A stretch of DNA of 34,533 nt from UBA6544 sp038131165 (GTDB taxonomy: Bacteria; Pseudomonadota; Alphaproteobacteria; UBA8366), in assembly GCA_038131165.1 (NCBI GenBank), contig JAYPOZ010000039.1, forward strand, positions 1-34,533, given 5' to 3'. This document shows, piece by piece, positions 23,228-31,639 of the stretch (within the stretch, counting starts at the first letter, position 1; each line of letters starts with the position of its first letter). The translations under genes and the position numbers were made by a program. The notes under the pieces were generated by a model, which worked only from the letters and a program-made list of their open reading frames with translations, did not search any database and was not told the origin of the DNA.

Positions 23228-23915
23228 CAGGCGACTCCAGCGGACCGCCGCCGCCCTTGTTCTGATCTTCGCGGCCGCATGTGCCCCGGTGCAGTACCGG
23301 GCGGAAGACAGCGCCGGGAAAAGCGAATCGTCGCTCTTCGAACGGACGGTCGACTTCCGCCTGGACAGAAGGTTCTATGACGACCCGCCGCGATGTGCCT
23401 TCATCGTGCCGTCCGACCTCGCTCGAACCCATCCCGGGAAAGCGCGCGTCGTCGAAGACGCCGTGGCCCGGCACCTCTCGCATCGTCTCGAGCGGGTCAT
23501 CGGCCCGCATCGTCGAGACAGGCTGATGCGCGAACGCGCCATCGACCCGACGACGCCCCAAGGTCGCAAACGGTTCGCCGCTTCGACACGCTGTAACGCC
23601 GCCATTGAAATAGCGACGGCAGGCCCCGACTCTACATTTGCAATCGTCTGGGCGCAGGCGAAGCTTCAGCTGTCTGTGCGCTTGGTCAGGACCGCCGACG
23701 GCACCGAACTGTGGCGCGCTACCCATACGGCCAGCCGTTCCGAGGGCACTTTGCCGCTTTCCCCTGTCAGCATTCCCTTGGGCGCCTTCTCGGCGGGCCG
23801 TCTGCACGGCGACACGGACGTCTTTCCGTCCATGGCCGACGACGTCGCCCGGCGACTTTCCGTCAGCCTGCCGGACACGCGCGGCATATTTCAGACACAA
23901 CGTGCGCGGCAATAA
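23214..23915 (+). CDS. Lipoprotein with a CsgG/GNA1162-like look
   Basis: 233 aa. Lipobox LIFAAAC gives lipidation at C23. The mature domain has CAFIVPSDLARTHPGKARVV, EDAVARHLSHRLERVIGPHR, a RCNAAIEIATAG strand and QLSVRLVRTADGTELWRATH. This is the strand-helix order of CsgG/FlgO/GNA1162-type periplasmic lipoproteins, in which a strand reports on the named action '...LW...'; the match is by eye and modest. It overlaps the preceding gene by 14 bases in another frame. It is likely to face the periplasm from the outer membrane. Confidence 0.72.
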   Translation: MRSISRRLQRTAAALVLIFAAACAPVQYRAEDSAGKSESSLFERTVDFRLDRRFYDDPPRCAFIVPSDLARTHPGKARVVEDAVARHLSHRLERVIGPHRRDRLMRERAIDPTTPQGRKRFAASTRCNAAIEIATAGPDSTFAIVWAQAKLQLSVRLVRTADGTELWRATHTASRSEGTLPLSPVSIPLGAFSAGRLHGDTDVFPSMADDVARRLSVSLPDTRGIFQTQRARQ

Positions 23916-23984
23916 GAGATCGTTCTATATTTTTGTGGGAGTGCAAAAATTTTCCGGCTTTTTCCAACCACGGACACATCCGCC
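23916..23984 (+). promoter_or_regulatory. AT-rich gap before the subtilisin gene
   Basis: This 69-base gap is far more AT-rich than its surroundings and includes TTCTATATTTTTGTGGG and GTGCAAAAATTTTCC. It may hold a promoter for the protease-inhibitor genes or mark the junction of an inserted block. No clear -35/-10 pair could be assigned. Confidence 0.3.
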
Positions 23985-25538
23985 ATGAACCCCAAGAAAC
24001 CCGATATCCCGCACGCCGTGATATTTGCCGGTATCGCTCTTGCGCTCTTCGCCGCGCCCATCGCCGGCGTCCAGACGGCGGAAGCCCAGAATATCGACGC
24101 GGCCAATGGAGAAATCGTCATCGGCCTGAAAGAGGAGAGTTCGTCTTCCGGACGGGACGGATGGTCCTCCGGGAAAACAGTCAACTTGTTAAGTCTGCTG
24201 GGCGACGACGAGAAGATCCTCCATAAAATGACTGCCGTCGATGGCATCGTTATTTCCGCGACGGACGTCGACCGAACTCTAGCGCGGCTCAACGCGGACA
24301 GCCGCGTCTTCGCGGCCGAACTCAACCATCATTACTTCACCTATGCGACGCCAACGGACCCGAAGCTGCCGGAGATGTGGTTCCTGAAGGCGATTTCCGC
24401 CTATCAGGCATGGGACGTGCGCTCGACGAGTCCGGGCATTGTCGTCGCCGTGATCGACAATGGCATTCAGCTCGACCATGACGATCTCAAGTCGCGGATA
24501 TGGACGAACGTGAAGGAAATTCCCGGCAACGGGATCGACGATGACAAGAACGGCTATATCGACGATATCAACGGTTGGAATTTTTACGGGGGCAATAACC
24601 TCTCGACCGCCGCCTACGTCCCGCTACGTCAACGGAAGGCCGAATGCGTGGCGCATCCGACGGAAAAAATTTACGAAACACACGGAACCCACGTAGCGGG
24701 CACGATCGGGGCCGTGGCTGGCAATAAGATCGGCGTCGTCGGAATTTCACATGATGTCCGGATCATGGCGCTCAAAGCGCTGGGTGGCCCTTGCGGCGGC
24801 GGCCGCCTGAGCGGTCTCGTCGAAGCCATCGCCTATGCCACTGCGCATGGCGCGAAGGTCATTAATCTCAGCCTCGGTGGCCCCCATGCCTCAAAGCTCA
24901 TTCGCTGCGAGATCGAGAAGGCGATCAGCGCTGGTGTCTCTGTCGTCGCGGCCGCCGGCAATGAAGCGAACGACAACGATAAAAGTCCGCGATACCCGGC
25001 CGGATATCCAGTTGACGGCCTGATTTCCGTGGCCGCTACCGGTCCCAACGACGAACTTGCTTCGTTCTCCAACTTCGGCGAACGCAGCGTCGATGTTGCC
25101 GCGCCTGGTGTCGAAATTCTGAATACGATCCCAACCGGAAAAAATCCCGCACGCGCCAGCAGCGGATACGGCAAGAAAAGCGGCACCTCGATGGCGACGC
25201 CCATCGTGGCCGGCGCCATAGCGTTGGTGAGGGCACAGAATCCCGACCTTAGCCCGGCGGAAATCGAACGTCGAATTCAAAGCGCCGTCGATCCCGTAAC
25301 CCGCCTGAAACCGGTTGTCCGCGCGGGCGGCCGGCTCAATCTGGCCAAGTTACTCGGAATCGCCGGCAAACCAGTGGAGAGCGCGTCGCCAAAACCGCCG
25401 CCTCTGTCGGAAAAGAAAACGCGCCGGCAATCGCTTGGCGGTATCCGGCTGGACGGTGGGGTGACCCCTCAAAGCCAGCACTCACCGAAACGCAGCAAGG
25501 CGAAATCAGGTGAGATCACCGGCAAGAGCCTGTATTGA
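23985..25538 (+). CDS. Exported subtilisin-like serine protease (S8)
   Basis: 517 aa. Signal peptide 1-35, inhibitor-like propeptide ~42-120, catalytic domain ~148-450, then a polar C-terminal tail (PKPPPLSEKK...). The triad is D158 (VIDNGIQLDHDD), H233 (ETHGTHVAGT) and S402 (SGTSMATPIVAG), with oxyanion asparagine N326 (AAAGNEAND). An insert GNGIDDDKNGYIDD (~181-194) resembles a metal-binding loop seen in S8A enzymes. It acts outside the cytoplasm. It is followed 10 bases later by a membrane-bound I9-like protein. Codon use seems less GC-rich than in neighbouring genes, so later acquisition is possible. Confidence 0.95.
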   Translation: MNPKKPDIPHAVIFAGIALALFAAPIAGVQTAEAQNIDAANGEIVIGLKEESSSSGRDGWSSGKTVNLLSLLGDDEKILHKMTAVDGIVISATDVDRTLARLNADSRVFAAELNHHYFTYATPTDPKLPEMWFLKAISAYQAWDVRSTSPGIVVAVIDNGIQLDHDDLKSRIWTNVKEIPGNGIDDDKNGYIDDINGWNFYGGNNLSTAAYVPLRQRKAECVAHPTEKIYETHGTHVAGTIGAVAGNKIGVVGISHDVRIMALKALGGPCGGGRLSGLVEAIAYATAHGAKVINLSLGGPHASKLIRCEIEKAISAGVSVVAAAGNEANDNDKSPRYPAGYPVDGLISVAATGPNDELASFSNFGERSVDVAAPGVEILNTIPTGKNPARASSGYGKKSGTSMATPIVAGAIALVRAQNPDLSPAEIERRIQSAVDPVTRLKPVVRAGGRLNLAKLLGIAGKPVESASPKPPPLSEKKTRRQSLGGIRLDGGVTPQSQHSPKRSKAKSGEITGKSLY

Positions 25539-25548
25539 GAGACTCGGC

Positions 25549-25869
25549 ATGAATAAAAGACCGGTAATAATCGCTATCGCTTTCGCCGTGCTGATCGCCG
25601 CCGGATATTTGCTCCCGCCGCGGGAGGCGGAGCGTGAGAGCCAACCGCGCGAATTCATTGTCTCGGTAGAAGCAGGACTGGACGCAGCTGAGCTCCAAAG
25701 TCTGCTTGCGGACCTCACCATCAAGGCGCGCACCTTGCGCAGCCTGCAGGGAAACCTCCTGCTGCTCGAGGTCAGGAGCAACGAAGGCGATGCCGAGATT
25801 GTCGCTAAACTCGAACGCGTTCCGGGCATAGAAATGGCGGAACCCAACAGTGAGATCAAAGCGCAATGA
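25549..25869 (+). CDS. Membrane-anchored stand-alone I9-like propeptide/inhibitor
   Basis: 106 aa. Membrane helix ~5-22, then a domain at ~34-106 with the layout of a subtilisin propeptide (I9): a first strand REFIVSVEAGLDAAELQSLL, middle strand SLQGNLLLLEVRS, helix DAEIVAKLERVPGIEMAEPN. Propeptides of this family fold the cognate protease and then bind its active site with their C-terminal end. Here the domain is a separate gene directly after the S8 protease, so I infer an inhibitor or chaperone tethered to the membrane. ATG 25549 (MNKRP) is preferred over an earlier start inside the protease gene. Its stop overlaps the next start (ATGA). Confidence 0.75.
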   Translation: MNKRPVIIAIAFAVLIAAGYLLPPREAERESQPREFIVSVEAGLDAAELQSLLADLTIKARTLRSLQGNLLLLEVRSNEGDAEIVAKLERVPGIEMAEPNSEIKAQ

Positions 25870-27404
25870 CGCTTGTCGACCATACCCGTTTTGTCATTGC
25901 GGCGGTCCTGATCTGCCTTGTCTCGCCGCTTGCAACGGCTGCGGAGAAGACAACGACGGCACGCGCCGACCGCCACGAAGTGGTGCGTCTGATGGCGCAA
26001 GACCTGCAGCGCGGCCTCTCTCAAAGCGCTGCGCCCCAAACGCAGAATTCCTTCGCGGATCGGGTCAAGCAATCGGCGTGGGAACTCAAGCAATGGTGGG
26101 AGGCGGGCTCCGCACCGCCGCAAAAGCGGAAGATCGCCATCTGGCCGTTTTGGCAGGAGGAATCCGTCGTCTCGGAGGATTTCGCCGAAATGCTGAGTGA
26201 TTCCTTGCTCGCCGCCTTGTTGCAGGAGAAAGACCCCCGGGACGAGTATGTGGCGCGCGAAGATCTGAAGATCGTCACCAAGGACATCGACGATTTCAAC
26301 TCCTTGCGGCAATCCTCGGAGAAGATCGGCGCCCTGATCCGAAGCGCCGGCGCCGATATCCTAATCGTCGGAGAGGTCAAACCCGAGAGCGACGGCCAGA
26401 CGGTTTACGTCCGCTACCGGGCGACGAACGTGTCGACCGGGGCGATCCCGGCGACGACCGATTGGTACAAGTTGGAGTACGATTTCGACCGCACGCCGAC
26501 GATGGGAATCGCGGACGCGGTCAAGCGAAGCGCCGCCCATTTCCGCATCCGCCTTGCGCCCATTCGGACGATCCGCCCCCAAGGCATCCGCTTCGCCGAT
26601 AGCGGCATACAAACCCCTTTCGGGAGGTGGTTCGCGTCTCGCCTGATCGCCGAACTGAGCAAGATGCGGGGCAGCGACAGGCAGACGATCAACGTCGCCG
26701 ACGCGGTCATCACGGATGAAAAGACGCAAACCCGGGGCCTGGAACTCGCGCGCAAGACCGCCGATCTCGCGATGACGGCCGACCCGACCGGCGATTATGT
26801 CCTCAGCGGCCGCTATTGGCTGCTCGGCGAAAAGGTCGATCTGCAGCTTACGCTCCAAGACGGCCGCGGCACAAAAACAACCTGGCAGGGAGATGTCAGG
26901 ACAAGCTCCATCGATCTGCCGGTGCTCCCCGAGGACACGCTGCAGGGGGAACGGGAGACGGATCGTCTGGGTCCGATCTCGCTCTTTATCCGCAGCAACC
27001 GGGGTGCCAATCCGGTCTTCAGGACGGGCCAGAAAATGGTTCTGTTCGTCGAAGCCAGCCGCGACAGCTACCTGTACTGCTTCTATCGCCAGGCGGACGG
27101 CTCGATCATGCGGGTCTTTCCGAACCGGCATCATCGCGACGCCCGCATTCCCGGCGGCGCGGCACAGCATATTCCGGGCGCGGCGATGCCCTTCGACTGG
27201 ATCGTGGCGCCGCCGACCGGCGTCGAAATCATGAAATGCTTCGCCTTCGACCGCGACGTGGGCGACGAATTGCCCCGGCTGGTCCGGAAACTCGATTTCG
27301 AGCCCCTGCCCTACGGTTCTCTCGCCGATCTCAGCCAGGAATTGAGAACGATCCGCCGCGCGGCCGTCGCCGAAAACAGCATGATCGTAAATGTCGAAAA
27401 ATAG
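25866..27404 (+). CDS. Exported CsgG/FlgO-like protein with C-terminal DUF4384
   Basis: 512 aa. Signal peptide 1-26. Residues ~88-175 (RKIAIWPFWQEESVVSEDFA ... AGADILIVGEVK) have the order of CsgG/FlgO/TolB-N-type periplasmic domains, and a second similar segment may lie at ~235-345. Residues ~360-450 match DUF4384 (NPVFRTGQKMVLFVEASRDS, then YLYCFYRQADGSIMRVFPNR), a domain common in proteins beside caspases, kinases and OmpA proteins in proteobacteria. It likely senses or assembles at the envelope. The start overlaps the I9-like gene by 4 bases, so it is coupled to the protease-inhibitor pair. Confidence 0.85.
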   Translation: MTLVDHTRFVIAAVLICLVSPLATAAEKTTTARADRHEVVRLMAQDLQRGLSQSAAPQTQNSFADRVKQSAWELKQWWEAGSAPPQKRKIAIWPFWQEESVVSEDFAEMLSDSLLAALLQEKDPRDEYVAREDLKIVTKDIDDFNSLRQSSEKIGALIRSAGADILIVGEVKPESDGQTVYVRYRATNVSTGAIPATTDWYKLEYDFDRTPTMGIADAVKRSAAHFRIRLAPIRTIRPQGIRFADSGIQTPFGRWFASRLIAELSKMRGSDRQTINVADAVITDEKTQTRGLELARKTADLAMTADPTGDYVLSGRYWLLGEKVDLQLTLQDGRGTKTTWQGDVRTSSIDLPVLPEDTLQGERETDRLGPISLFIRSNRGANPVFRTGQKMVLFVEASRDSYLYCFYRQADGSIMRVFPNRHHRDARIPGGAAQHIPGAAMPFDWIVAPPTGVEIMKCFAFDRDVGDELPRLVRKLDFEPLPYGSLADLSQELRTIRRAAVAENSMIVNVEK

Positions 27405-27488
27405 GTAGCCCCATCGCCCCGGATCGGCCATGATCGGCGCTGGAGTGCTTTGAAGAAAACAAACCGTCCCCAGCGTCCGGAGAATATT

Positions 27489-28028
27489 ATGAAGCGTTCG
27501 AAATCCATCGGTCTCGTCGCCATGAGCGCCAGCGTCGTCGCCCTCACCGCCTGCGAGGAGCCCGCCGTCGACGCCGCCGTCTTCGATACGCTCAGCCAGT
27601 GTCTCGCCAACCAAGATGTGGACCGCACGCAATGCGAGGCCGACTTCAAGGCGGCGAAAGCCCAGCACGCCCAGGTGGCGCCCAAATACACGTCCCAGCA
27701 GGACTGCGAGGCCGATTTCGGTGTCGAGCGTTGCGAAACCGCGCCCTATCAAACCCAGAGCGGCGGCTCCGTCTTCATGCCTTTGATGATGGGCTACATG
27801 ATGGGCAGCATGCTTGGCGGCCGCTCCGGTGTTGCCGCGCAGCCGCTCTACCGCTCAACCGACGACGCGAAATCCTACCGCACCGCGGACAATAAGAAGG
27901 TCGGGACACAGATCGGCAAGACCCAGGTCGCGCGCTCCGCCGCCCGCGCGCCTTCCATGAAATCGTCGACGGTCTCCCGCGGCGGCTTTGGCGCCCGCGC
28001 CCGCTCTTTCGGCTCCGTCGCCGGATAA
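27489..28028 (+). CDS. DUF1190 (YgiB/YjfM-like) lipoprotein
   Basis: 179 aa. Lipobox VVALTAC gives lipidation at C22. Family features are regularly placed cysteines (LSQCLANQDVDRTQCEADF, QQDCEADFGVERCETAP) and the hydrophobic-glycine stretch FMPLMMGYMMGSMLGGRSG, then a Ser/Arg/Gly-rich tail (SRGGFGARARSFGSVAG). In enterobacteria DUF1190 genes sit beside YgiC/YjfC ATP-grasp genes, exactly as here, 7 bases apart. The published idea is that the ATP-grasp enzyme modifies a peptide partner; whether this protein is the target is inference. ATG 27489 is set by a GGAG site 7 bases upstream. Confidence 0.88.
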   Translation: MKRSKSIGLVAMSASVVALTACEEPAVDAAVFDTLSQCLANQDVDRTQCEADFKAAKAQHAQVAPKYTSQQDCEADFGVERCETAPYQTQSGGSVFMPLMMGYMMGSMLGGRSGVAAQPLYRSTDDAKSYRTADNKKVGTQIGKTQVARSAARAPSMKSSTVSRGGFGARARSFGSVAG

Positions 28029-28035
28029 CGGCCGC

Positions 28036-29196
28036 ATGCATCGCATCCCCGTCGCCGAACGGGACGACTGGAAAGAGACTGCGGCCGAACACGGATTCAC
28101 CTTCCACACCATCGCAGGCGCGCCCTATTGGGACGAAAGCGCCTATTACCGGTTTTCCCTGAAGCAGATCGAGGACGAGCTGGAGGACCCGACCGAGGCG
28201 ATCGAGAACATGTGCTTTGCCGTCGTCGAGCGCGCTGTCGCCGACGCGGAGGTGCTGCGCCGGCTTGCCATTCCGGAAAAATATTGGGATTACGTCGCCG
28301 GCAGCTGGAACCGCCAGGAAAAAAATTTCTACGGTCGGATCGATTTCTCCTACGACGGGACGGGTCCGGCGAAGCTCCTGGAGTACAACGCAGACACACC
28401 GACAGCCTTGTACGAATCCGCCATTTTCCAGTGGGTCTGGCTGGAACAGGCGCTCGAGCGCGGTTTGATCCCGAAAGGATGCGACCAGTTCAATTCATTG
28501 CACGAACGGATCGTCGAGACGCTGGCGCGTTTCGGCATCCAGGGACCGCTGCATCTCGCGTATGCCGGCGGCAGCGAGGAAGACCGAGGCACCGTCGCCT
28601 ATCTGGAGGACTGCGCACGCCAGGCGGGGGTTCGCACCAAGATGCTCGAAATCGAGACGATCGGCATCGATCCGCACGGCCGTTTCACGGATACCGACGA
28701 CGAGATCATCGACACGCTCTTCAAACTCTATCCATGGGAATGGCTGCTTGCCGAGGCGTTTGCCGAGCACATTCCGGGCAGCGGCACCCTCTTTATCGAG
28801 CCCGCCTGGAAGTCCATCCTTTCCAACAAGGGCCTGCTGGCGCTGTTGTGGGAGATGTTCGAGGGTCATCCGAATCTGCTTCCCGCCTATTTCGACGGCG
28901 ACCCGGCGGCAGCTGCACTCGGCGATACTTTCGTGCGCAAACCGCTCTACTCCCGCGAAGGTCAAAACATCGAGATTGTGCGCGACGGCGCCGTCGACAT
29001 GCCCTATGGCGGCACCTACGGGGCGGAAGGCCATATCGTGCAGGCGTTTCATCCGCTGCCGAACTTCGAGGGCAACCATGCCATGGTCGGCTGCTGGCTG
29101 ATCGCCAGCCGGGCGGCCGGGATATGTATCCGGGAAGACCGCTCGCTCGTCACCGGCAACGACGCGCGGTTCCTGCCGCACGTCATCCTCGACTGA
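28036..29196 (+). CDS. Glutathionylspermidine synthase-like ATP-grasp ligase (YgiC/YjfC type)
   Basis: 386 aa, the size of E. coli YgiC. It is the ATP-grasp part only, without the N-terminal amidase domain of Gss. Motifs: YRFSLKQIEDELEDPTEAIE near residue 40, NFYGRIDFSYDGTGPAKLLE, YNADTPTALYESAIFQW, FIEPAWKSILSNKGLLALLW and KPLYSREGQNI. The family forms amide bonds with ATP; YgiC itself has not been shown to make glutathionylspermidine. Start MHRIPVAERDDW at 28036 matches the family. It is the last gene of the tightly packed plus-strand run; the transporter that follows is 70 bases away. Confidence 0.93.
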   Translation: MHRIPVAERDDWKETAAEHGFTFHTIAGAPYWDESAYYRFSLKQIEDELEDPTEAIENMCFAVVERAVADAEVLRRLAIPEKYWDYVAGSWNRQEKNFYGRIDFSYDGTGPAKLLEYNADTPTALYESAIFQWVWLEQALERGLIPKGCDQFNSLHERIVETLARFGIQGPLHLAYAGGSEEDRGTVAYLEDCARQAGVRTKMLEIETIGIDPHGRFTDTDDEIIDTLFKLYPWEWLLAEAFAEHIPGSGTLFIEPAWKSILSNKGLLALLWEMFEGHPNLLPAYFDGDPAAAALGDTFVRKPLYSREGQNIEIVRDGAVDMPYGGTYGAEGHIVQAFHPLPNFEGNHAMVGCWLIASRAAGICIREDRSLVTGNDARFLPHVILD

Positions 29197-29266
29197 TCCC
29201 GGTTTCACACATTTGCGGCGTTTCGCGGACTCGCAAAGAACCGTCGCCGCGCCCTATGATACAGAC

Positions 29267-30727
29267 ATGTCCAGCCTACCTGAATCGACGCCGGCACGTT
29301 TCGCGCGCCATCGCCTGATCGGACTCTTCGCCGGTCCCCTCTTCGCGCTCTCGCTCGCCTGGAGCCCGACGCCCGAAGGCCTCTCTCAGGAAGGATGGTG
29401 GACCGCCGCGGTCGGCCTTCTGATGGCAATATGGTGGATGACCGAGGCCTTGCCGCTTGCGGTCACCGCTCTCGCCCCGCTGATTCTATTTCCGCTGCTG
29501 GAGGTGCGGAGCATAGACGACACGGCTGCGTCCTACGCGCATCCCCTTGTCTTCCTGTTTCTCGGCGGGTTCCTGCTCGCCCGAGCGATGCAGGTCTGGG
29601 GGCTGGACCGCCGAATCGCCCTCGGCGTCGTGCGACTGGCCGGAACCGATCCGCGCCGTCTCATTGCCGGCATCATGGGGGTGACGGCATTTCTCAGCAT
29701 GTGGGTCAGCAATACGGCGACGTCGATGGTGATGTTACCGATCGCATTGTCGATTCTGTCGCGTCTTTCCGCGCAGGATCAGGAAGGCGGCGCCGGATTT
29801 GCTCCGGCATTGCTGCTCGGGGTGGCCTATGCCGCAACGATCGGCGGCATGGGAACGCTGGTCGGCACGCCGCCGAACGCTCTCTTTGCCGCCTATATGG
29901 CGGAATCCCACGGCATCGACATCGGCTTCGCGCAATGGATGACAGTCGGCGTACCCGTCGCCTTCGTCATGCTGCTCGCTGCCTGGTTCGTCCTGACGCA
30001 CCTTGCTTTCCGCGTCGACGGGAAACTGCCGCCGGCGACCTCTTCGGCGGAGCCGGTGGCGACGGAGCGGATCACAATTCCCGAACGCTCGGTCGCCGCG
30101 ATTCTGGCGCTTGTCGCCCTTTTCTGGATTTTCAGCCCGTTGCTTAAATCGGCCCTGCCGCGACTGCACCTGTCCGATGCCGGGATTGCGATCACCGGCG
30201 CGTTCCTGCTGTTCCTGATTCCCGCCGATCTCCGCCGCGGCCGATTCTTGCTGCACTGGTCGGACGCAGCAGGCATTCGTTGGGACGTCCTCATTCTATT
30301 CGGCGGCGGGCTGGCGCTCGCGGCGGCAATCGCCGGAACCGACCTCACGCCTTGGCTCGCGCGCCAGCTGACCGGCCTCGGCGCCTGGCCGACCTTCGCG
30401 CTGCTGTTGACCATCGGCATCTTCGTCGTCTTCCTCGGCGAATTGGCGAGCAATACGGCGATGGCCGCCGTATTCCTGCCCTTGGCCGGCGCGTCCGCCC
30501 TTGCCGTCGGCGAGCCTGTGGTCCTGCTTGCCCTGCCGGTGGCGCTCTTCGCCACCCTCGGCTTCATGCTGCCCGTCGCGACACCGCCCAACGCCGTCAT
30601 CTTCGGCAGCGGCGCCATTAAGATGGGCGATATGCTGCGTGCCGGGATCGTACTCGACATCGTCGGAATCGCCGTCGTGGCTGCCGGCATCTACTTCTTC
30701 GGCGACGCACTGTTCGGCAACCGCTAA
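29267..30727 (+). CDS. DASS/SLC13 family anion transporter
   Basis: 486-aa integral membrane protein with about twelve helices. The duplicated SNT motifs that bind sodium and substrate carboxylates are present in both halves: SNTATSMVMLP (~146-156) and SNTAMAAVFLP (~395-405). TPPNA follows in each half (GTPPNALFAAY and ATPPNAVIFGS). Family members move dicarboxylates, citrate or sulfate with sodium. ATG 29267 fits the family. Its TAA overlaps the oppositely running OmpA gene's TAG (CTAA). A functional tie to the envelope cluster is not evident. Confidence 0.92.
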   Translation: MSSLPESTPARFARHRLIGLFAGPLFALSLAWSPTPEGLSQEGWWTAAVGLLMAIWWMTEALPLAVTALAPLILFPLLEVRSIDDTAASYAHPLVFLFLGGFLLARAMQVWGLDRRIALGVVRLAGTDPRRLIAGIMGVTAFLSMWVSNTATSMVMLPIALSILSRLSAQDQEGGAGFAPALLLGVAYAATIGGMGTLVGTPPNALFAAYMAESHGIDIGFAQWMTVGVPVAFVMLLAAWFVLTHLAFRVDGKLPPATSSAEPVATERITIPERSVAAILALVALFWIFSPLLKSALPRLHLSDAGIAITGAFLLFLIPADLRRGRFLLHWSDAAGIRWDVLILFGGGLALAAAIAGTDLTPWLARQLTGLGAWPTFALLLTIGIFVVFLGELASNTAMAAVFLPLAGASALAVGEPVVLLALPVALFATLGFMLPVATPPNAVIFGSGAIKMGDMLRAGIVLDIVGIAVVAAGIYFFGDALFGNR

Positions 30728-31638
30728 CGCTTGCCCATATTTACAAAGGTGACCCGCCGGTTCTGCGCCTGCCCCGCCGGGGAGCGGTTATCGGCGAGCG
30801 GTCGGGTTTCGCCGAACCCCAATGCCGAGAGGCGATGGCGCGCGATGCCCCGATCGATCAACGCTGCGCGGACGGCGGCGGCTCGGCGGATCGAGAGATC
30901 CCGGTTATAGGCTTCCGGACCCCGGTCGTCCGTGTGTCCTTCGATGACGATATGTCGGTCTCCCAATGCCCTGGTCGCCAATGCTTTCGCGATTTCCTCG
31001 ATCTGGCGGGCGGTTTCCGGCCTCAAACGCGCGGAATCGAAGTCAAAGCGGATATGAATGTCGATATGCGGCTCGCTGCGGGCCTGCAGCGACAGACCCC
31101 GGGTGCGGACCGGCGGTTCGCTCAGCGAGCGGGTGATCCTCTCGGCACTCACCAGTTGCCCGCCAAATGAGGCCGAGGTCCTGAGTGCGGTCAATCGCTG
31201 ACGATACAGGTCCGCGTACTGCGCGAGCCCCCCGGCGGTCCCGGCTGCCTTCGCGGCATCGAGACGGGAGAGAAAGGCCGAATAGGCATTCGCCGCTTCG
31301 TCCGGCTTGTTCTGGGCTTTCAGTACGTCGCCAAGCCCCGCATAGGGCGCAATCGCTGACGGGTCGGCCGCAATGGCACGGATATAAAAGCCTTTGGCCT
31401 CCTCCAAATTGCCTTTGTTCTCCAGTATGACCGCCAGGTTATTGAGCGCAGGCGCGTGGTTCGGGCACTGGGTCAGCAGGTGACGCAGCCCGCTTTCGGT
31501 CGTCGCATTTGCGGGAACACTATCCGTCAAGGCGCAGCCGCTGTCCGCTGCCGCACCCGCGGACCACGACATCAGCACGACCGACAGTACGATTCCCCGC
31601 CACCCGGCGCCTTCCCGAAGATAAGATAAAGGCTTCAT
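30724..31638 (-). CDS. TPR-OmpA peptidoglycan-binding protein
   Basis: 304 aa. Signal peptide 1-~31 ending near AGAAADS. TPR-type helices at ~50-150 (HAPALNNLAVILENKGNLEE, YAGLGDVLKAQNKPDEAANA). The OmpA C-terminal domain is at ~195-300: IHIRFDFDSARLRPETAR, VIEGHTDDRGPEAYNRDLS, RRAAAVRAALIDRG and LGFGETRPLADN, including the Asp and Arg (GPEAYNRDLSIRR) that hold the diaminopimelate of peptidoglycan. It anchors something to the cell wall. ATG 31638 lies one base beyond the stop of the preceding lipoprotein gene (TGATATG), so the two are coupled. Confidence 0.9.
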   Translation of the reverse strand: MKPLSYLREGAGWRGIVLSVVLMSWSAGAAADSGCALTDSVPANATTESGLRHLLTQCPNHAPALNNLAVILENKGNLEEAKGFYIRAIAADPSAIAPYAGLGDVLKAQNKPDEAANAYSAFLSRLDAAKAAGTAGGLAQYADLYRQRLTALRTSASFGGQLVSAERITRSLSEPPVRTRGLSLQARSEPHIDIHIRFDFDSARLRPETARQIEEIAKALATRALGDRHIVIEGHTDDRGPEAYNRDLSIRRAAAVRAALIDRGIARHRLSALGFGETRPLADNRSPAGQAQNRRVTFVNMGKR

Positions 31639-31639
31639 A

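Noticed and set aside
26361..27752. 463-codon antisense frame over the DUF4384 gene
   Set aside because: The sense strand carries a recognisable DUF4384 domain; the antisense frame spans two genes and shows no family pattern.
10629..29196. Zorya-like or toxin-antitoxin interpretation of the cluster
   Set aside because: No ZorC/ZorD, helicase, nuclease or classical toxin is visible; only a channel-like gene is shared in theme.
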